DNA of 64,000 nucleotides, taken from contig OX327705.1 of assembly GCA_946807835.1 (NCBI GenBank), positions 18,754,501 to 18,818,500 on the forward strand. Direction: 5' to 3'. The notes below the pieces were generated by a model that saw only the letters and a list, made by a program, of their open reading frames with translations, did no database searches and was not told the origin of the DNA. A program made the translations under genes and the position numbers. Shown one piece after another: positions 43,991 to 55,872 of this stretch (its first letter is position 1; the number at the start of each line of letters is the position of its first letter). Source of the DNA: Ailanthus altissimus (lineage: Eukaryota > Streptophyta > Magnoliopsida > Sapindales > Simaroubaceae).

Positions 43991-45253
43991 TGAAATGTAA
44001 CTCAACTACTAAATAATACTATAAAAAGACAAGCAAGTTCGACCCAAGCTCAGTTTTATTTTAAACTTTTGTCTTTTAACAAGCTTAATTGTTTGTTATA
44101 ATTACAAAACGTTTATATAGACAGAGTAAGAAACTTGTTTTCTCCTTATTCAGTATATAGATGAATGTTAGAATCGTACTAGCTATGATCTTAATGTTTA
44201 TCTTCAAAATGAAAGAAATTTTCTTAAAAATTATTTTTGTGTCTCCAATAATTGTTAAACCATTATGTGCCTTATGTACAATTGTGTCACCTTACTCTAA
44301 AGTATGAAAAAAAGGGTAAGGATGGTTGAATCCTAATTTGAGAGCAAGTGGTATATCACTCAAAAGAAATATTTTCTTTGCACGCTCCTTATGCAAAGGC
44401 CAAGAGAAAAAATTAGGGATCAATTCGATATGAAATGATCTTAGAGATCTCCTTCAGCAGTGTTGTGTTGAAAACTCAGGCATTTTAAATGAAATCAGAT
44501 GTTCATCTGCTATGTATAAAGAGTGTGACCAACAAGGCCTTGAGTAAAGTGAGGTGTGCTAAACCCCAAGAAATAAAAAGGTATGGTTCTTCTCTTAGCA
44601 CCTTATAATACACTCATTTCCTCATCCCCTTTGTATATAGCTATGTGCAATGAAAAGTGTGTTACCTCCTCATGCCCCATAGGTTGATATTGAATGTAAG
44701 GGTTAAAAATTAAAGCTTAACTTAGAAAGATCATTAGAAATTCTCCTCAACAATACTACGTTGAGAACCAGAGTAAGACACTTACCAATTATGTACAGAG
44801 GAAATGATCAGTCCCAATGCACAATAAAAGGACTTTGAGCCTTAATGATATGAATGTTCAAAAATATCATTTATCTATATGCAATATGTGATTCCCTCTT
44901 AGTTATCTTGCTTTTATTAAGTAAGAACATGAAACCCCTCAGTGGCACCCATGGGCTTCACCTAGGGCTACTAAGTTGTTTGAACGTGGTTGTCACTGTT
45001 TGGTTTTAAATTGTTATGTGATGTGCTTAACACCCAAAGCTTAGGGTACCTCAATATACCTTTTAACAAGTTAAAAGTGAAATCCCCTTAAAGAAAACAA
45101 TTACCAAGAATATGTTAAAGTGATTGATAAAGTGCCTAATAGCAAACATGTGATACAAACACAAAATTATTCATTGAGCAAGTATTGATTATCAAACATT
45201 TACTACTTAGCCATACAAAAAATAGTTAAAGTCCTAATTTCATAAAAGCCTAG
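43991..45253 (+). mobile_element. 3' region of the Tat-like element with diverged repeats
   Basis: No coding frame. Two related blocks occur at about 44440-44560 and 44725-44850: CTCCTTCAGCAGTGTTGTGT in the first, CTCCTCAACAATACTACGTT in the second, each followed by a GAGAAC or GAAAAC stretch. Repeats in the 3' noncoding part are common in the Tat/Ogre lineage. The rest is AT-rich and unassigned. Confidence 0.45.
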
Positions 45254-45928
45254 TGTCACATCCTACATCGAATAGAAATTGGGTGGACTTTTGATATATA
45301 ATGGTGGGTATGCAGCATTACCTAACAGGATAGCTTTTGATAAGTGGTATCAGAGCAGACCCAAATTCTCATTCGTATGTGGGCCTTTAAAATTACCACA
45401 ATGGAGATTGTAATGTGGGATATAGGTCCCCTGTGCCTCTAGGGAATGGGCAATACAAGCCAAGTGAGGCTTAAAAATTCTGTGTCTTGAACCCTAATAG
45501 AGATTGCCACGTGAGTAATTGGTCCTTTAACCTCAAAGGAATGGGTAATACAGTTCAAGTTAGTCCTTAAGTTTGGGTCATACTGTGAGAAAAGCATCAC
45601 ATGATTGGGTAGGGGAGAATGTCACGTTCCACATCAAATAGAAATTGAGTAGATCTTAGGTATATAAGGGTGGGTATGCAGCATTACCTAATAGGCTAGT
45701 CTTTTGGGTCATGGTAAGTGCCCAGCCCGTGACAAGTGGTATCAGAGCCAGATTGATCCTTAAGTTTGGGCCACACCATAACGAGGGCATCATATGATTA
45801 GGTAAGGGAGAATGTCACATTACACATCGAATAGAAATTAAGTGGATCTTGGGTATATGATGGTGGATATACAGCATTACCTAACAGACTAGTCTTTTGG
45901 ATCAATGGCAAGCGTTCGGCCTGTGATA
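45254..45928 (+). mobile_element. Tandem TRIM retrotransposon: three LTRs and two internal segments
   Basis: Three related LTRs of a miniature element: 45254-45342 (89 bp, internally deleted), 45620-45734 (115 bp) and 45813-45928 (116 bp). They begin TGTCAC and two end CCGTGACA or CTGTGATA. LTRs 1 and 2 are each followed after two bases by TGGTATCAGAGC, the methionine-tRNA primer-binding site (45345 and 45737). LTRs 2 and 3 are preceded by a purine tract ending GGGGAGAA or AGGGAGAA. The internal segments are 277 and 78 bp. The first has its own tandem repeat of about 100 bp. No coding capacity. Confidence 0.85.
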
Positions 45929-48900
45929 CTAAGGATGACCTCATTGCTACTCAACAATAATAACCTTGTTAGAAGCACCATATAAACAGTTCTAACAAAG
46001 GGCCACTATTGCCCAAACATATCATGGAGCAATATTTAGTACAAAATAATTTAAGTATAGTTATGCAATAATTCAAAAATTAAATTTACAATAGCTACAA
46101 ATAAAAAGAGAAATTATCAGTAAATTGGCTAGCAAGCACTAAGAAGAAGCTTGAGGCTTAGTACACAATCATCAAATGAGTTACTGAGAGGGGATGGTTC
46201 CTCAATCCAATCGCCATCATCATCATTATCGTCTTTCTTAAGCTTTTAAATAGTTAAGCCCATAGGGATATCAGTCGCAAAAAGGTCCCTACTCGACCCC
46301 TCATTAGTGGCGCTTGACTCTCTTAGTACAACATGTTTGCCAAGGCTTTGAATGCACTATCATTTTTCTCTACAGTAAAGGTTAGGGTCGTAGACATTCT
46401 TAGCGCTAAGAAGCTGAAGTTTAAGTCAAGATATATTTATGTCACCCTGCAATGGGCATGGCTTTAGGCTTTCTGAATAGCCTCTCAAAGCCTATTCTCC
46501 AACAAGTTTACAACATCATTCAACCTCGAGATGGTCCCATTTAATTCCTTATTTGCTAGAACCAGCACATTTCTATCTTTAAAGCTTTATGATAGCTCTT
46601 ATTTAACAATAACAAGCTATTTAGTAGCATAAATAAACTTTTGCTTGTATTTGTCTTTCTTTTCTCTCGAGATGTCCTCGCTCTTCATTAAGGCCACTCG
46701 ATGTATATCCAAGTCATCTACAACCCTCATGGGCCTCCATTAACTTTTCCTTATATATTCTTTAACATATAAGCAGCCCGTAATAAAAAAAAATATCAAT
46801 AACAATGTAAACGTAATACCCAAAAGAGCACTTATGGAGTCTTACTAGAAAATAGAGTGAGCCAGCACAATAGGCAAATCGCTATGAACATGTTTTAAAT
46901 GTGTCAGCATGTGCCTAGCCATACTCCTAACAAGGTCAGGGTTCATATAACAAAGAAAGCTTACAAAAGCTTGGCTGGTCTCGGGAGCTTTCCTTTTCTT
47001 GGCTTATAAATGGTTCACATTCGCAGACTTAGAGGTGAGGAAAGCCATATAACTCCCTCTTATTGAGGCACCAACACTTGGGGCTAAAAAAAGGCTATGA
47101 AAATCCTTCATTAAGTCTTGCATCTAATTCTCACTTTTTAATTTCTTAACTAATTCTAAGCAGGCTGAGGACGTGGGAACAAAAGTTGTCCCTATGGCAA
47201 CAAAAGAAATTGTTAGTAAGAAAGGCAAATAAACCATAAAATTACCATTATTCTACTAATTCATACACACAACTAGTAGGTAAAAAGTGAAATTCAAGGC
47301 TTATCGACCTAATTTAGGAACTTCAGAGGACAAAGAGCTAATAAGTCTAATCTTCTTTAAGTGGTGCTCATCAAGCACATTTAAACCATCTCCAGTTAAC
47401 GAGGTAAAATACTTGGCAACTTTATTGGTGTGCTTTCTAAGTGGTTGACATACACTTAAAGTCCTTAGTCCAATAGCACATTAAGGAGATGAAGAAAAAA
47501 AAAAAGAAACTTAGAGGTTAATAACATCTGGTTCCATGAGAAAGTTCTTCAAACACAAGGCACCATAATAATTCAATGATATAACACATTAAAATGGAAC
47601 AAAGCCAAAAAAAAGAGTGAAGCATATACCTTTTAGAGCAAATTGAGAGCAACCTTCTTCAACGTATGATCAATTCTAATAGTAAAGCCCTAGTCTCTAC
47701 CCACAAATAGCCATTAAGCTTTCCAATCAGTTTAGAACCTAAGCTTACTAATAGGTTGGTCTTCTTATCCCATAAACTTAAATAAAATATACCTTTCAGA
47801 AGGCTATTTCTTTCACAACAAAATAGATTCTTGAAGTCTTTTACAATGAAGTTGGCATCAAATATCTTCTTCTACAGTACTTGGTAACTTATGATTGACC
47901 TCTAAAAGGTAAGGTTTAATTGGGCAAGGGCAATGTTTGAGGTAGCTAACAGTTCTCTGAATAAGGGTTGTATCATTAAAAATAACAACTTCATTCTTAG
48001 TAGGAAAAGCTTAGGACTCTCCACCTTAGAGAACCTTTAAGGTAACTGAAGAGGGAATAACATAATGCTTCCTCAAGAAAGATAGCTTAAACTCTTTCAC
48101 TTTAGAGTCGATTGGGAAGGAATGTAGGCTTTTAAGCTATATGATAACGGCATAATTAGATAGTTTATTTAATATCCCAACTTGAATATTTTACTCTAAA
48201 TTATAAATAGTTGACTATTTATTCGAGTTTTTGATCTTAAATAGTTGCATGAGAGAAAATATGATGAATAAGAACAAATAGAAAGCAAATCGGGCAAGAA
48301 ACGAGCGAAGTGTACTCAAAATACGTAACCATTGAAGATGAAGTCTGGGTGCTATAGTGCTAAGACTTGTTACTGCAATGCCTATTTACAAATAGTACAG
48401 CATAGTAGTGCTCGATCGAAGAAGGGCAGAAACATCTTCCCTAAGTCTCAGCGCTGTGGCGCTGGTGCGATTAAGTGAGAAAACCTATTCTTTTTGTCCT
48501 AATACAAGTGGAATTCGAAGACCATTGTCACTAGGGCTTTAAAGCATGTATAAAAGCATACTTTTTAGAGAGAGAAAAAAGAGCTTTCAAAGAAGTAAAT
48601 ATATAGCAAAACGAATTCACAAATAATTTAAGAGATCAAAGTAAACTTATTGAAGATTGATGAACAAGTTTTGTGCATTTAAGTCAAGAGAAGGGAGAAT
48701 AACTCAGGGTGTCACATGTGTTATTTTCTTTCTTCACTTAATTAAATGATCTTGTTCATGATGTTTTTTTATTCTTGCTTTGGTACTCTTGTTTTAATTA
48801 TAAGCTAAACTCTTTTTATCTGGGGTTAGACGTTTTGAATCTACTATGTAGTTGAATTTTATAAACTCTTAGTTATGAACTTAATACTACATAATTGAGT

Positions 48901-49822
48901 TATATATCTAATCTTAATGCTTTCATTATACTTGATCACTATTTTGAATGTTTAAGGAGCCATGATGAAATTGAGAAAGAGATTAATGTGCTTAGTCTAT
49001 GATAGATTGATACATGATCATAGGGTAACAACTATGAGTTCCATCTAGGATAGATATATACCTAGGTGGCATTTATAGTTTGATTTAGACTTGTTCATAA
49101 TGAGTTACATCTTATTCGGATTACCATAGACATATAGGTAATTATTAAGATGTGACATAATCATTCGATTATCGACAGAGGCTTATGATAAAATTAGTGT
49201 CTAGCAAATCAATTAATATTAAGAGAGTAACTAAGAGATTAAAGAATTCAATGAAATATTAGGGGATACATCGAAATCTTAGATTGCATCTTAACTAGTG
49301 AATTCAATCTTCGATTTCCTTTTGTAGTTAATTAGGTTTAATTTGATAACAGTAGTTTAGTTAATTAAAATCCATCATTAGAAATTTCTTGATAAAGGTA
49401 AAATAGAGTAATTTTAGTAATTGATTGAAAGAAATATATACAATAGTCTCTGTGAGAATGATAATCTAGACTTAACTCTTATATTACTTGATACGATAGT
49501 GTCCACTTGCACTAGGCTATTTTAGCACACATCACTATACTGTAATTTTATATCAATGGCAAGGTTATAAGACTTAGGACCTCCAAAGGAAGGCTTCCTA
49601 AGGACAAGAAAAGTAGTCTATTTAGTAAGATGTTTATCTTTCTTTCTAAAGAGAGAGGGAAAACTTAGAGAGTGTTTATTAGAAGGTCTCACCTATACCT
49701 TTTTCGGGGCTAAATCTTGAGCCCAAAGGCTCCTCACTACTACTCGAGACTTTTCTAATTTATGCTTTCTCTATCTTACAACATCATAGCCATCATCAGG
49801 CTTCGATTTCACCATACAAAGC
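45929..49822 (-). pseudogene. Long decayed antisense frame in the Tat-like element
   Basis: On the minus strand, protein-like sequence begins at an ATG near 49814 (MVKSKPDDGYDVV, then HKLEKSRVVVRSLWAQDLAP). It is split by the solo LTR at 48142-49534 and continues through 47990-46150. Readable parts are DWKA-x-WLFVGRD near 47725, IRIDHTLKKVALNLL near 47670, SGLNEERGHLERKERQIQAKVY near 46690, and an acidic end LKKDDNDDDGDWIEEPSPLS near 46245-46185. Antisense extra frames between integrase and the 3' LTR are known in some Tat elements. Similarity to the plant 'putative gypsy type transposon' domain (PF04195) is my inference. Many stops. Confidence 0.5.
48142..49534 (+). mobile_element. Athila-like solo LTR with perfect CTATA duplication
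   Basis: It begins TGATAACGGCATAATTAG and ends TTTAGCACACATCA; 1393 bp. CTATA lies immediately before (48137-48141) and after (49535-49539). A GC-rich motif CAGCGCTGTGGCGCTG sits at 48449-48464, and ATAGTGTCCACTTGCAC lies close to the end. It aligns with 7384-8440 plus 9853-10232. Confidence 0.88.
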
Positions 49823-51823
49823 TATTAGGGTTGTGCTTAAGTGCCATCCCAGTTTTGTATAAATATTTGATATCTAGACATATTATATTTTGTTACATCG
49901 CTAATTACCTTTTAATAATATAGTTTAATGCTTGTTATGCTACAGACTTTGTATTATCTAAAGAAGTTCAGATACGGTCTAAAAGAGTTTAGATCGGTGC
50001 TAAGAGTTAGCATATATTCCAAAAGTTAAAAAATTATCTGTAACGGGATAAAGACCTCAGAATATGCTTATAATAATATAGTTGCAAGAGTTACAATGGA
50101 TTGCTAAGATGTGTCATTATGTAAGTATGTTCTCAAATACATTATTCCTGATCTATTTCTACTAACGCAGGTCTGTTGGTAAATCTCATTAATTCACATA
50201 AATTAGTATATGTCTATATCTGTAGGGTACAGTTGGTCGTTCTTAGCTGACCAGGATCTTAGAGATTGTATAGGCATACGAGTATTCAGTTAGGACTGAG
50301 TACTTAATAGACTCATGAGGACCCCTATAGACATCCTATATTACCGTCAATGAAAGGTCCTCTCGCATTGAGTAGTATACGTAGTCCTCTAACCTGAGCA
50401 CCACGGTTGGCTTATGAGTGATCCACCATTCTTTAATTTCAGGCATGTCAGAGACCTTTGATGGTCTAACCGCTGGGTATAGTTTGATGCTCATAGAGTC
50501 CGATAAATGCAGTTATAGGATCCATCAGCTCTCATAGAAAGTGATATATTCAGATGCTCTAACATAGTATCTCAAGAAAATCTTATGGCCATAAGCAGCT
50601 AACTAGGAAAGGTGTTTCCACAAGGTTAAATAATATAGCAAAGAGTTTGCTTATATTGTTCAATGAGATACTATTTTGGAGATAGATTTATGGATGAACA
50701 CGTGAGGATTTGACAGTGTTGATCTATGTCCCTGTACATCTAAGATATATATAATGGAATGACTATACATATACGTTGTAACCTCAACTTTTATGATTTA
50801 AAGCGCAGATTTATAATATTCGTGACGTGTGCGTGTAGCATTGCTCACGGACTTATAGAATAGTTTCATTTGACGAATCGGCCGTGGACCTAGGGAGTCC
50901 TGCGATATATAGTGTACTCATTGTGCACTGGGGCAGAGTACTGGATTAAATTATTTAATCCAGTAATATCCAGCATTACCACGGGAATACGTGCTTATTC
51001 GTATTTAAGTGTTAAATACAACAATTAGTCAATAATTGTTATTTACTAATTATAAAATGATGCGTAGCGTATTGTGGATAGTCAATTGAGTTTACCCATG
51101 TGGAATTTAGTGGGACCCTCTAAAGGGTATACTTTATAACTTTTATGAATTACAAAATGGTTATTTTACACTATAATTTTTTAATTATTAAATAATCATA
51201 ATATCTCTATTAAAATATATTATTTTATAATATAATATATAAATAATGCATGATAGTTGTCATGCATATTATTTTTTATTATTATGTTACCTTTAATGGC
51301 TTATTTATATTATTTTAATATATAATATTATTTAATTTAAAAACAAATAGAGATATATATTTATGTGTTTAGAAACGGGAACAAGAGTGTAAAATGCAAT
51401 TGTTGCATTTTGTTCCTTGTTTCGTTTCCGTTTCTTTGCTCCTAAATTAAAGAAGCAATTGTTGCTTCCTACTCTTTTCTTCAACTATGGGAAAGAAAGA
51501 AAAGGAAAAGAAGAACCTGCCATTTAAGGGTTAAGGGTTAATCCCATATTAGATTAAGGAGCTGTTGTTCTAGCTTGTCAAGCCTACCAAGTTGGCAACT
51601 AAAATTGCCAATGAGTGAGACTCCAGACGGACTTTAAAGTAATACGTGTAAAATGTTACATGTACTGATGATTTCTCAACTTTACTTTTAATATATTAAT
51701 TTTATTAATATATGTTTATTATATGTTTTAAATATTCTATTGCGTTAAATATATATTAGATACGTATTTTTACAATAAACACAGTTGCACATGCATACAC
51801 CCGTATATATTTGATCTCCAACA
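49823..51823 (+). mobile_element. Copia solo LTR (same family as 12-24 kb and 57-63 kb)
   Basis: It begins TATTAGGGTTGTGCTTAAGT, with the second base of TG mutated, and carries GTGCCATCCCAGTTTTGTAT near the start, shared with the LTR at 60981. It ends GATCTCCAACA (51823). Length of 2001 bp matches the family. Flanks AAAGC (49818-49822) and AAAGT (51824-51828) form a one-mismatch duplication. No coding sequence. Confidence 0.82.
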
Positions 51824-51828
51824 AAAGT

Positions 51829-52456
51829 ATCAACACATAAATAGATGCACACAACTAGAATGAGAAAGAAAAGACACAAAGGAAAAGGAAAATAGAGGAG
51901 TGAAAAGGTTCTTACATTCTAAAGATTCGTAAAGCTACGATAAGTAACAGATCAATCTTGGTTGAATAATAAGGTCATATAGTAAAGTCCTGGGATAGGT
52001 ACAAATAGAGCATAAGGTGAATAAAGAAATGAAAAAGAAAAAGAGGGAAAGATGAAATAGAATGCGATAAAGGCACTAAGAAGCCTAAATGAAAAGTGAA
52101 TGTAGAGAAAGAGGAAATAAAAAGCAATAAAGGCATTGAGAAGCCTTACTCACTAAAAAATGGTCAGAGATTAATTTTGTTTAAAGTCAAAGACAAAAGA
52201 CTTTCGAACAAGATTTGAAAGAAATGAGAAAAGAGGAAGATGTGTTTTCTTCTTACTCTAAAGCAAAAAAATTTGTAGACTCATGGTCCAAAAAAAGGAC
52301 ACTAAAAGAGAGAGAGAAAAATAATCAAAGTCATCCATCTCAGCTACCCTTGCTTAGAGGCTGTCATGTGTTGCCACACTAAAAAAATATCATGCACCCG
52401 TGAATGATGGGCATGTTAAAAGCCACTTAATGAGCGTTGGGGGTCAAAAAGGATGT
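51829..52456. other. Remnant of the Tat-like element's 3' end
   Basis: A+G-rich sequence with many short AAGAAAAAG runs. GCGTTGGGGGTCAAAAAGG near 52435-52453 could be a polypurine tract. No gene is recognised. It ends where the minus-strand gypsy LTR begins. Confidence 0.35.
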
Positions 52457-53896
52457 TGACATATCCAGAATATAGGAGTTTATTTTCAAGTCTAAAATTG
52501 TCGAAGTAATAAATAACACAATGAGAACGAGGTCAATCTATAGGGAAGTGAAATTAAAATTAAAATTACAAACTATATATACTTTAAGGACAATTAAAAT
52601 AGTATGAGATATTTGCAAATAATAATTCAATTAACTAATTGAAATAAAAGCTAATGTTAAAAGGATCCACTCTTAGCATATAAAATATGAATATATTCAA
52701 CTCTTTTTATAACTCAATTGGAATCCCCATATAAAGGAAGTTCTAATCGGGAGATATAATAGTTAAAGATCATCACAATTTATATATTAACTAGTATTTA
52801 TTTCTTTCAATTATTATACACCAAACTTTGTAAATTAGTTCAAGTATTTATTATGTCAATCTTTATATTTGTCTATAATAAATCAAGACTCCCACTTTAC
52901 AAGAAATGGTATTTATGCCAAATCTTGTAAATGGTTTCAAGTATTTATTGTATCAACTATAAAAATTGTCTATCATAAATCAAGATATACCACTTTACAA
53001 GAAAGGGTATTAATATTACAAGCAAAATAAATACATCATATATAAATTTGCATAATATAAGAATGAAACATTAAATTTATGAATAAGAGTTAAGTATATC
53101 TTATTACCTTACCAAGAGTTTCACCCTTTCAGCTTAGCCAAAAAAAAATTACTTAGACATAACAAAACTAAAAAATAAAAATAAAAAGAGATGGAAGAAG
53201 AGATAACATGACTTTAGAATAGTAAACAAGAGAATAATACTACAAAGAAATAATACAAAAGATAAGTATTTTAAACTAAAATCTAGTTCTCTAATTATAT
53301 GTATGGACATAAACATGTCACCTATTTATAAAAAAATATGGATAAATTAAGACAAATGAGAAGGGAATCACTTGGATGATAAAAGTTAAGAAAGGTGACA
53401 AATAATTTGCATTGACTATCATTAATGCACCCACTTAATTATCCAATTTGAAAATTGATGTGGTTCGATTTAGCTGTCATTCAAAAATCAAAGTTGTAGA
53501 TAATTCTCTTACATTTTCAAATTGAGTTGTTTCATACATATTAGATACGCATTTCTATAGTTATAGGCCAAATACTAATGAATGTTCGGATTGGGCCTAT
53601 ACTGCAGATCAGTTCTGTTCTAGGCCATTTTCACCATCTAAACGCTTGAATTTAAAATACCTTGTGGAATATAATATATTAGCCCATTGATTCAGCTCTT
53701 CACAAAATCAAGAATCACTCTAATTGATTTCTTAAGTAAAAAGTTATGCTCATTTTATCAAACCTACCACAAAATAGTTAAAAGCTAATTAGATACAATA
53801 TTGTAACATACTTAAGTTAAGAGGGTTAAAGACATTAATAATACAAAAAACAAAAAGATATAAAACCCTTATTAAATATGTAATTTCAAGTATTCA
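52457..53896 (-). mobile_element. 3' LTR of a minus-strand Athila-like gypsy element
   Basis: On the minus strand it begins TGAATACTTGAAATTACA at 53896 and ends GGATATGTCA at 52457; 1440 bp. It is preceded on its own strand by a polypurine tract. It matches the solo LTR at 8441-9852, which fixes both ends independently. Confidence 0.85.
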
Positions 53897-53914
53897 TTCC
53901 CCACCCCCCAAAAC
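53897..53914 (-). other. Polypurine tract of the minus-strand gypsy element
   Basis: On the minus strand the sequence reads TTTTGGGGGGTGGGGAA directly before the LTR start TGAATACTTG. This is the usual plus-strand DNA primer site of an LTR retrotransposon. Confidence 0.85.
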
Positions 53915-54019
53915 TAGCTTATTGCTAATCCTTAACAATTCAAGTATAAATAAAATTTGAACACTGTCTTAGTATTTCAAATAAAATACCAGTTCAAAAT
54001 CACAATCATAACTTCCAAA

Positions 54020-54056
<37 letters not shown>

Positions 54057-55202
54057 TAAGTCGAAGCCTTCTTACCATAACCACAATATATGTAGCCTTA
54101 AAAATTTTCTCCAAGTAAAGTCTAAACTCTATATCCTCACAGGTGAATAATTATTTAACGAGTTAGGATTTCACTCATAGAGTTGGAAACAAATAATCGC
54201 TTAAGAAAATGCTACATTTAAGGGCAGACAAACAAACTAACATTGATCCAAAGATAAAAAAATCAATTATTTAGAGTCAAACCATTCTTTTCACATGCTA
54301 CTTTAGCATTTTAATTATTTTATGTGAATCTTACGAATAAAGAGTTCGGTGATAAAATTGTTTCCTAATAACTTTTGTCTTTTAGAATTAAACGAACACT
54401 TTATTGAACTAAATTGACTTCTTTTTATTTTTTATATATACTTTTTTTTTTGCTTTTTTTGTGTGTTTTTTTATATCATTCTTTAGTTAAGCAACTAAAT
54501 AATTTCTCATCCCAAATAATATTTTTCCAAACAAAAATTAACTATTTCAAAATATCAATAAAAATTCGTAAGCTATTATCTCAAACTTTTCCACTCACTC
54601 ACAAAAGATATGTGAGTTTTAAAAAGAATATATATACTTAAACATGAAAATTCTCTTAGCTATATATATTGAATCATCCATCTTACCACAAGGCTTAGCA
54701 TTATACTCAAAAAATAATTTCAGAAGTTATTCTTTAGTAACCTAGCTAAAAAAAATGATTTAAACTAAACAATTTCATAATCATACCTCAGTAGTAAAAC
54801 AAATTTATTTATACAAGAGTTACCAAAAATTTAAGCAACAAACAAATATATATAAAATGCATTAAAAATAAACTAATTAGAATGTGTTTCAAAAGTTCAA
54901 TCATGTACTCTTTACTCTACCATTCTAGAAATAGAATGCGTCTAAAGAATGCATAACTAAACCTTTTATTCAAACGATTCATGTTTTTTTTTTAAAGAAC
55001 AAAGTGATAACAAAAAACAATTAACACTAATATTATATATCAATTATCCTCCTCCTAACCAGACTGAAACATTGTCCTCGATGCCAAAATATAGAAAGAG
55101 TTATAGAAGATATCACCTGAAATATCTTTTATTAGAAATAAAACCTACAACAAAATAAAATAAGTCACACAAAATGCTTAAAATTAAATAAAAGTAGATA
55201 CG
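53915..55202 (-). mobile_element. 3' noncoding region of the minus-strand gypsy element
   Basis: AT-rich with no coding frame. It holds a (GT)15 microsatellite at about 54024-54053. On the minus strand a GGCATCGAGGACAATGTTTC block lies near 55064-55083, of the kind that follows the coding end in Athila-type elements. This block lies downstream of the LOG-like pseudogene, so the pseudogene is embedded inside the element. Confidence 0.6.
54024..54053. repeat. (TG)n microsatellite
   Basis: About 15 uninterrupted TG/GT units inside the gypsy 3' region. Confidence 0.95.
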
Positions 55203-55872
55203 CTACAGATAAAGCGTCAAATCTATCTTGCGTTTATTTTCATTGTCAGCAGTATACCAATCTATCTGGCGCATTGTTGGATCAGATAAAGGTGTAAAAA
55301 CTTGTAGTTCATCGAGTAATTGATCAACAGCTGAAGTAGAAATGAGGATCTATCATGCTGCAAATGAGGCGAACTATTTTTTTCACCTCATAGTCAAGAA
55401 AAGATGACAACTCATTATAAAAACTATCAATGTTTAACAAACCGATGGATTTTTGGTAAATTTGCAATTATGCCTATGAGACAATTTGAAAATTTTTCTT
55501 TAATGTTCTGAAACCTCCAAGTAGAGTTATGAAGGCATCAGCATTCTGAAGCATAAGAGATATTCGCTTATGCATTGATGATACCTGTAACTTATCCCCA
55601 ATTATTTTTCTTACAATATTTCCAACAACTAGAGCTTTTGGTATAATACCCAAAACTCAACTGCTTTTATTTTGTGTAGCTATTGCCATACATCCTATTA
55701 ATCCAATATTACCTCTCCCATATACTAAATGAATTTTTCATTTAGCTAACACTTTACCAAGGGTTTCTGTTGCTTCTACAAACTCGCCAGTTTTTTCAAG
55801 GTTAGATCCACAAAACCCAAATTTTTTTATGAATTTAGAAGTGAATGTTCCTTCCATTATTACACTCATCAT
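55203..55872 (-). pseudogene. Intronless LOG-like cytokinin phosphoribohydrolase pseudogene inside a gypsy element
   Basis: This is recognised as a full-length copy of a plant LONELY GUY (LOG) family enzyme, which releases active cytokinin bases from cytokinin riboside 5'-monophosphates. Readable on the minus strand: KFGFCGSNLEKTGEFVEA, KIHLVYGRGNIGLIG, VLGIIPKAL, QVSSMHKRISLMLQNADAF, GGFRTLKK, KSIGLLNIDSFYNEL and, in another frame, SDPTMRQIDW up to a stop at 55203-55205. From the ATG at 55857 the span would be about 218 codons, the family's usual size. The PGGxGTxxE motif is ruined (LGGFRTLKK) and GGGN is GRGN. In-frame stops lie at 55738, 55657, 55474 and 55468, with a frameshift near 55369-55387. 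No intron is present, although plant LOG genes normally have several. It is in the same orientation as the host element, between integrase and LTR, without a poly-A tail. Confidence 0.87.

Noticed and set aside
45343..45619. Coding gene within the first TRIM internal segment
   Set aside because: All frames are short and interrupted and the segment is explained by a noncoding tandem repeat.
54414..54641. Hydrophobic 75-codon plus-strand frame as a membrane peptide
   Set aside because: It comes from poly-T-rich 3' noncoding gypsy DNA on the opposite strand; low complexity and no start context.
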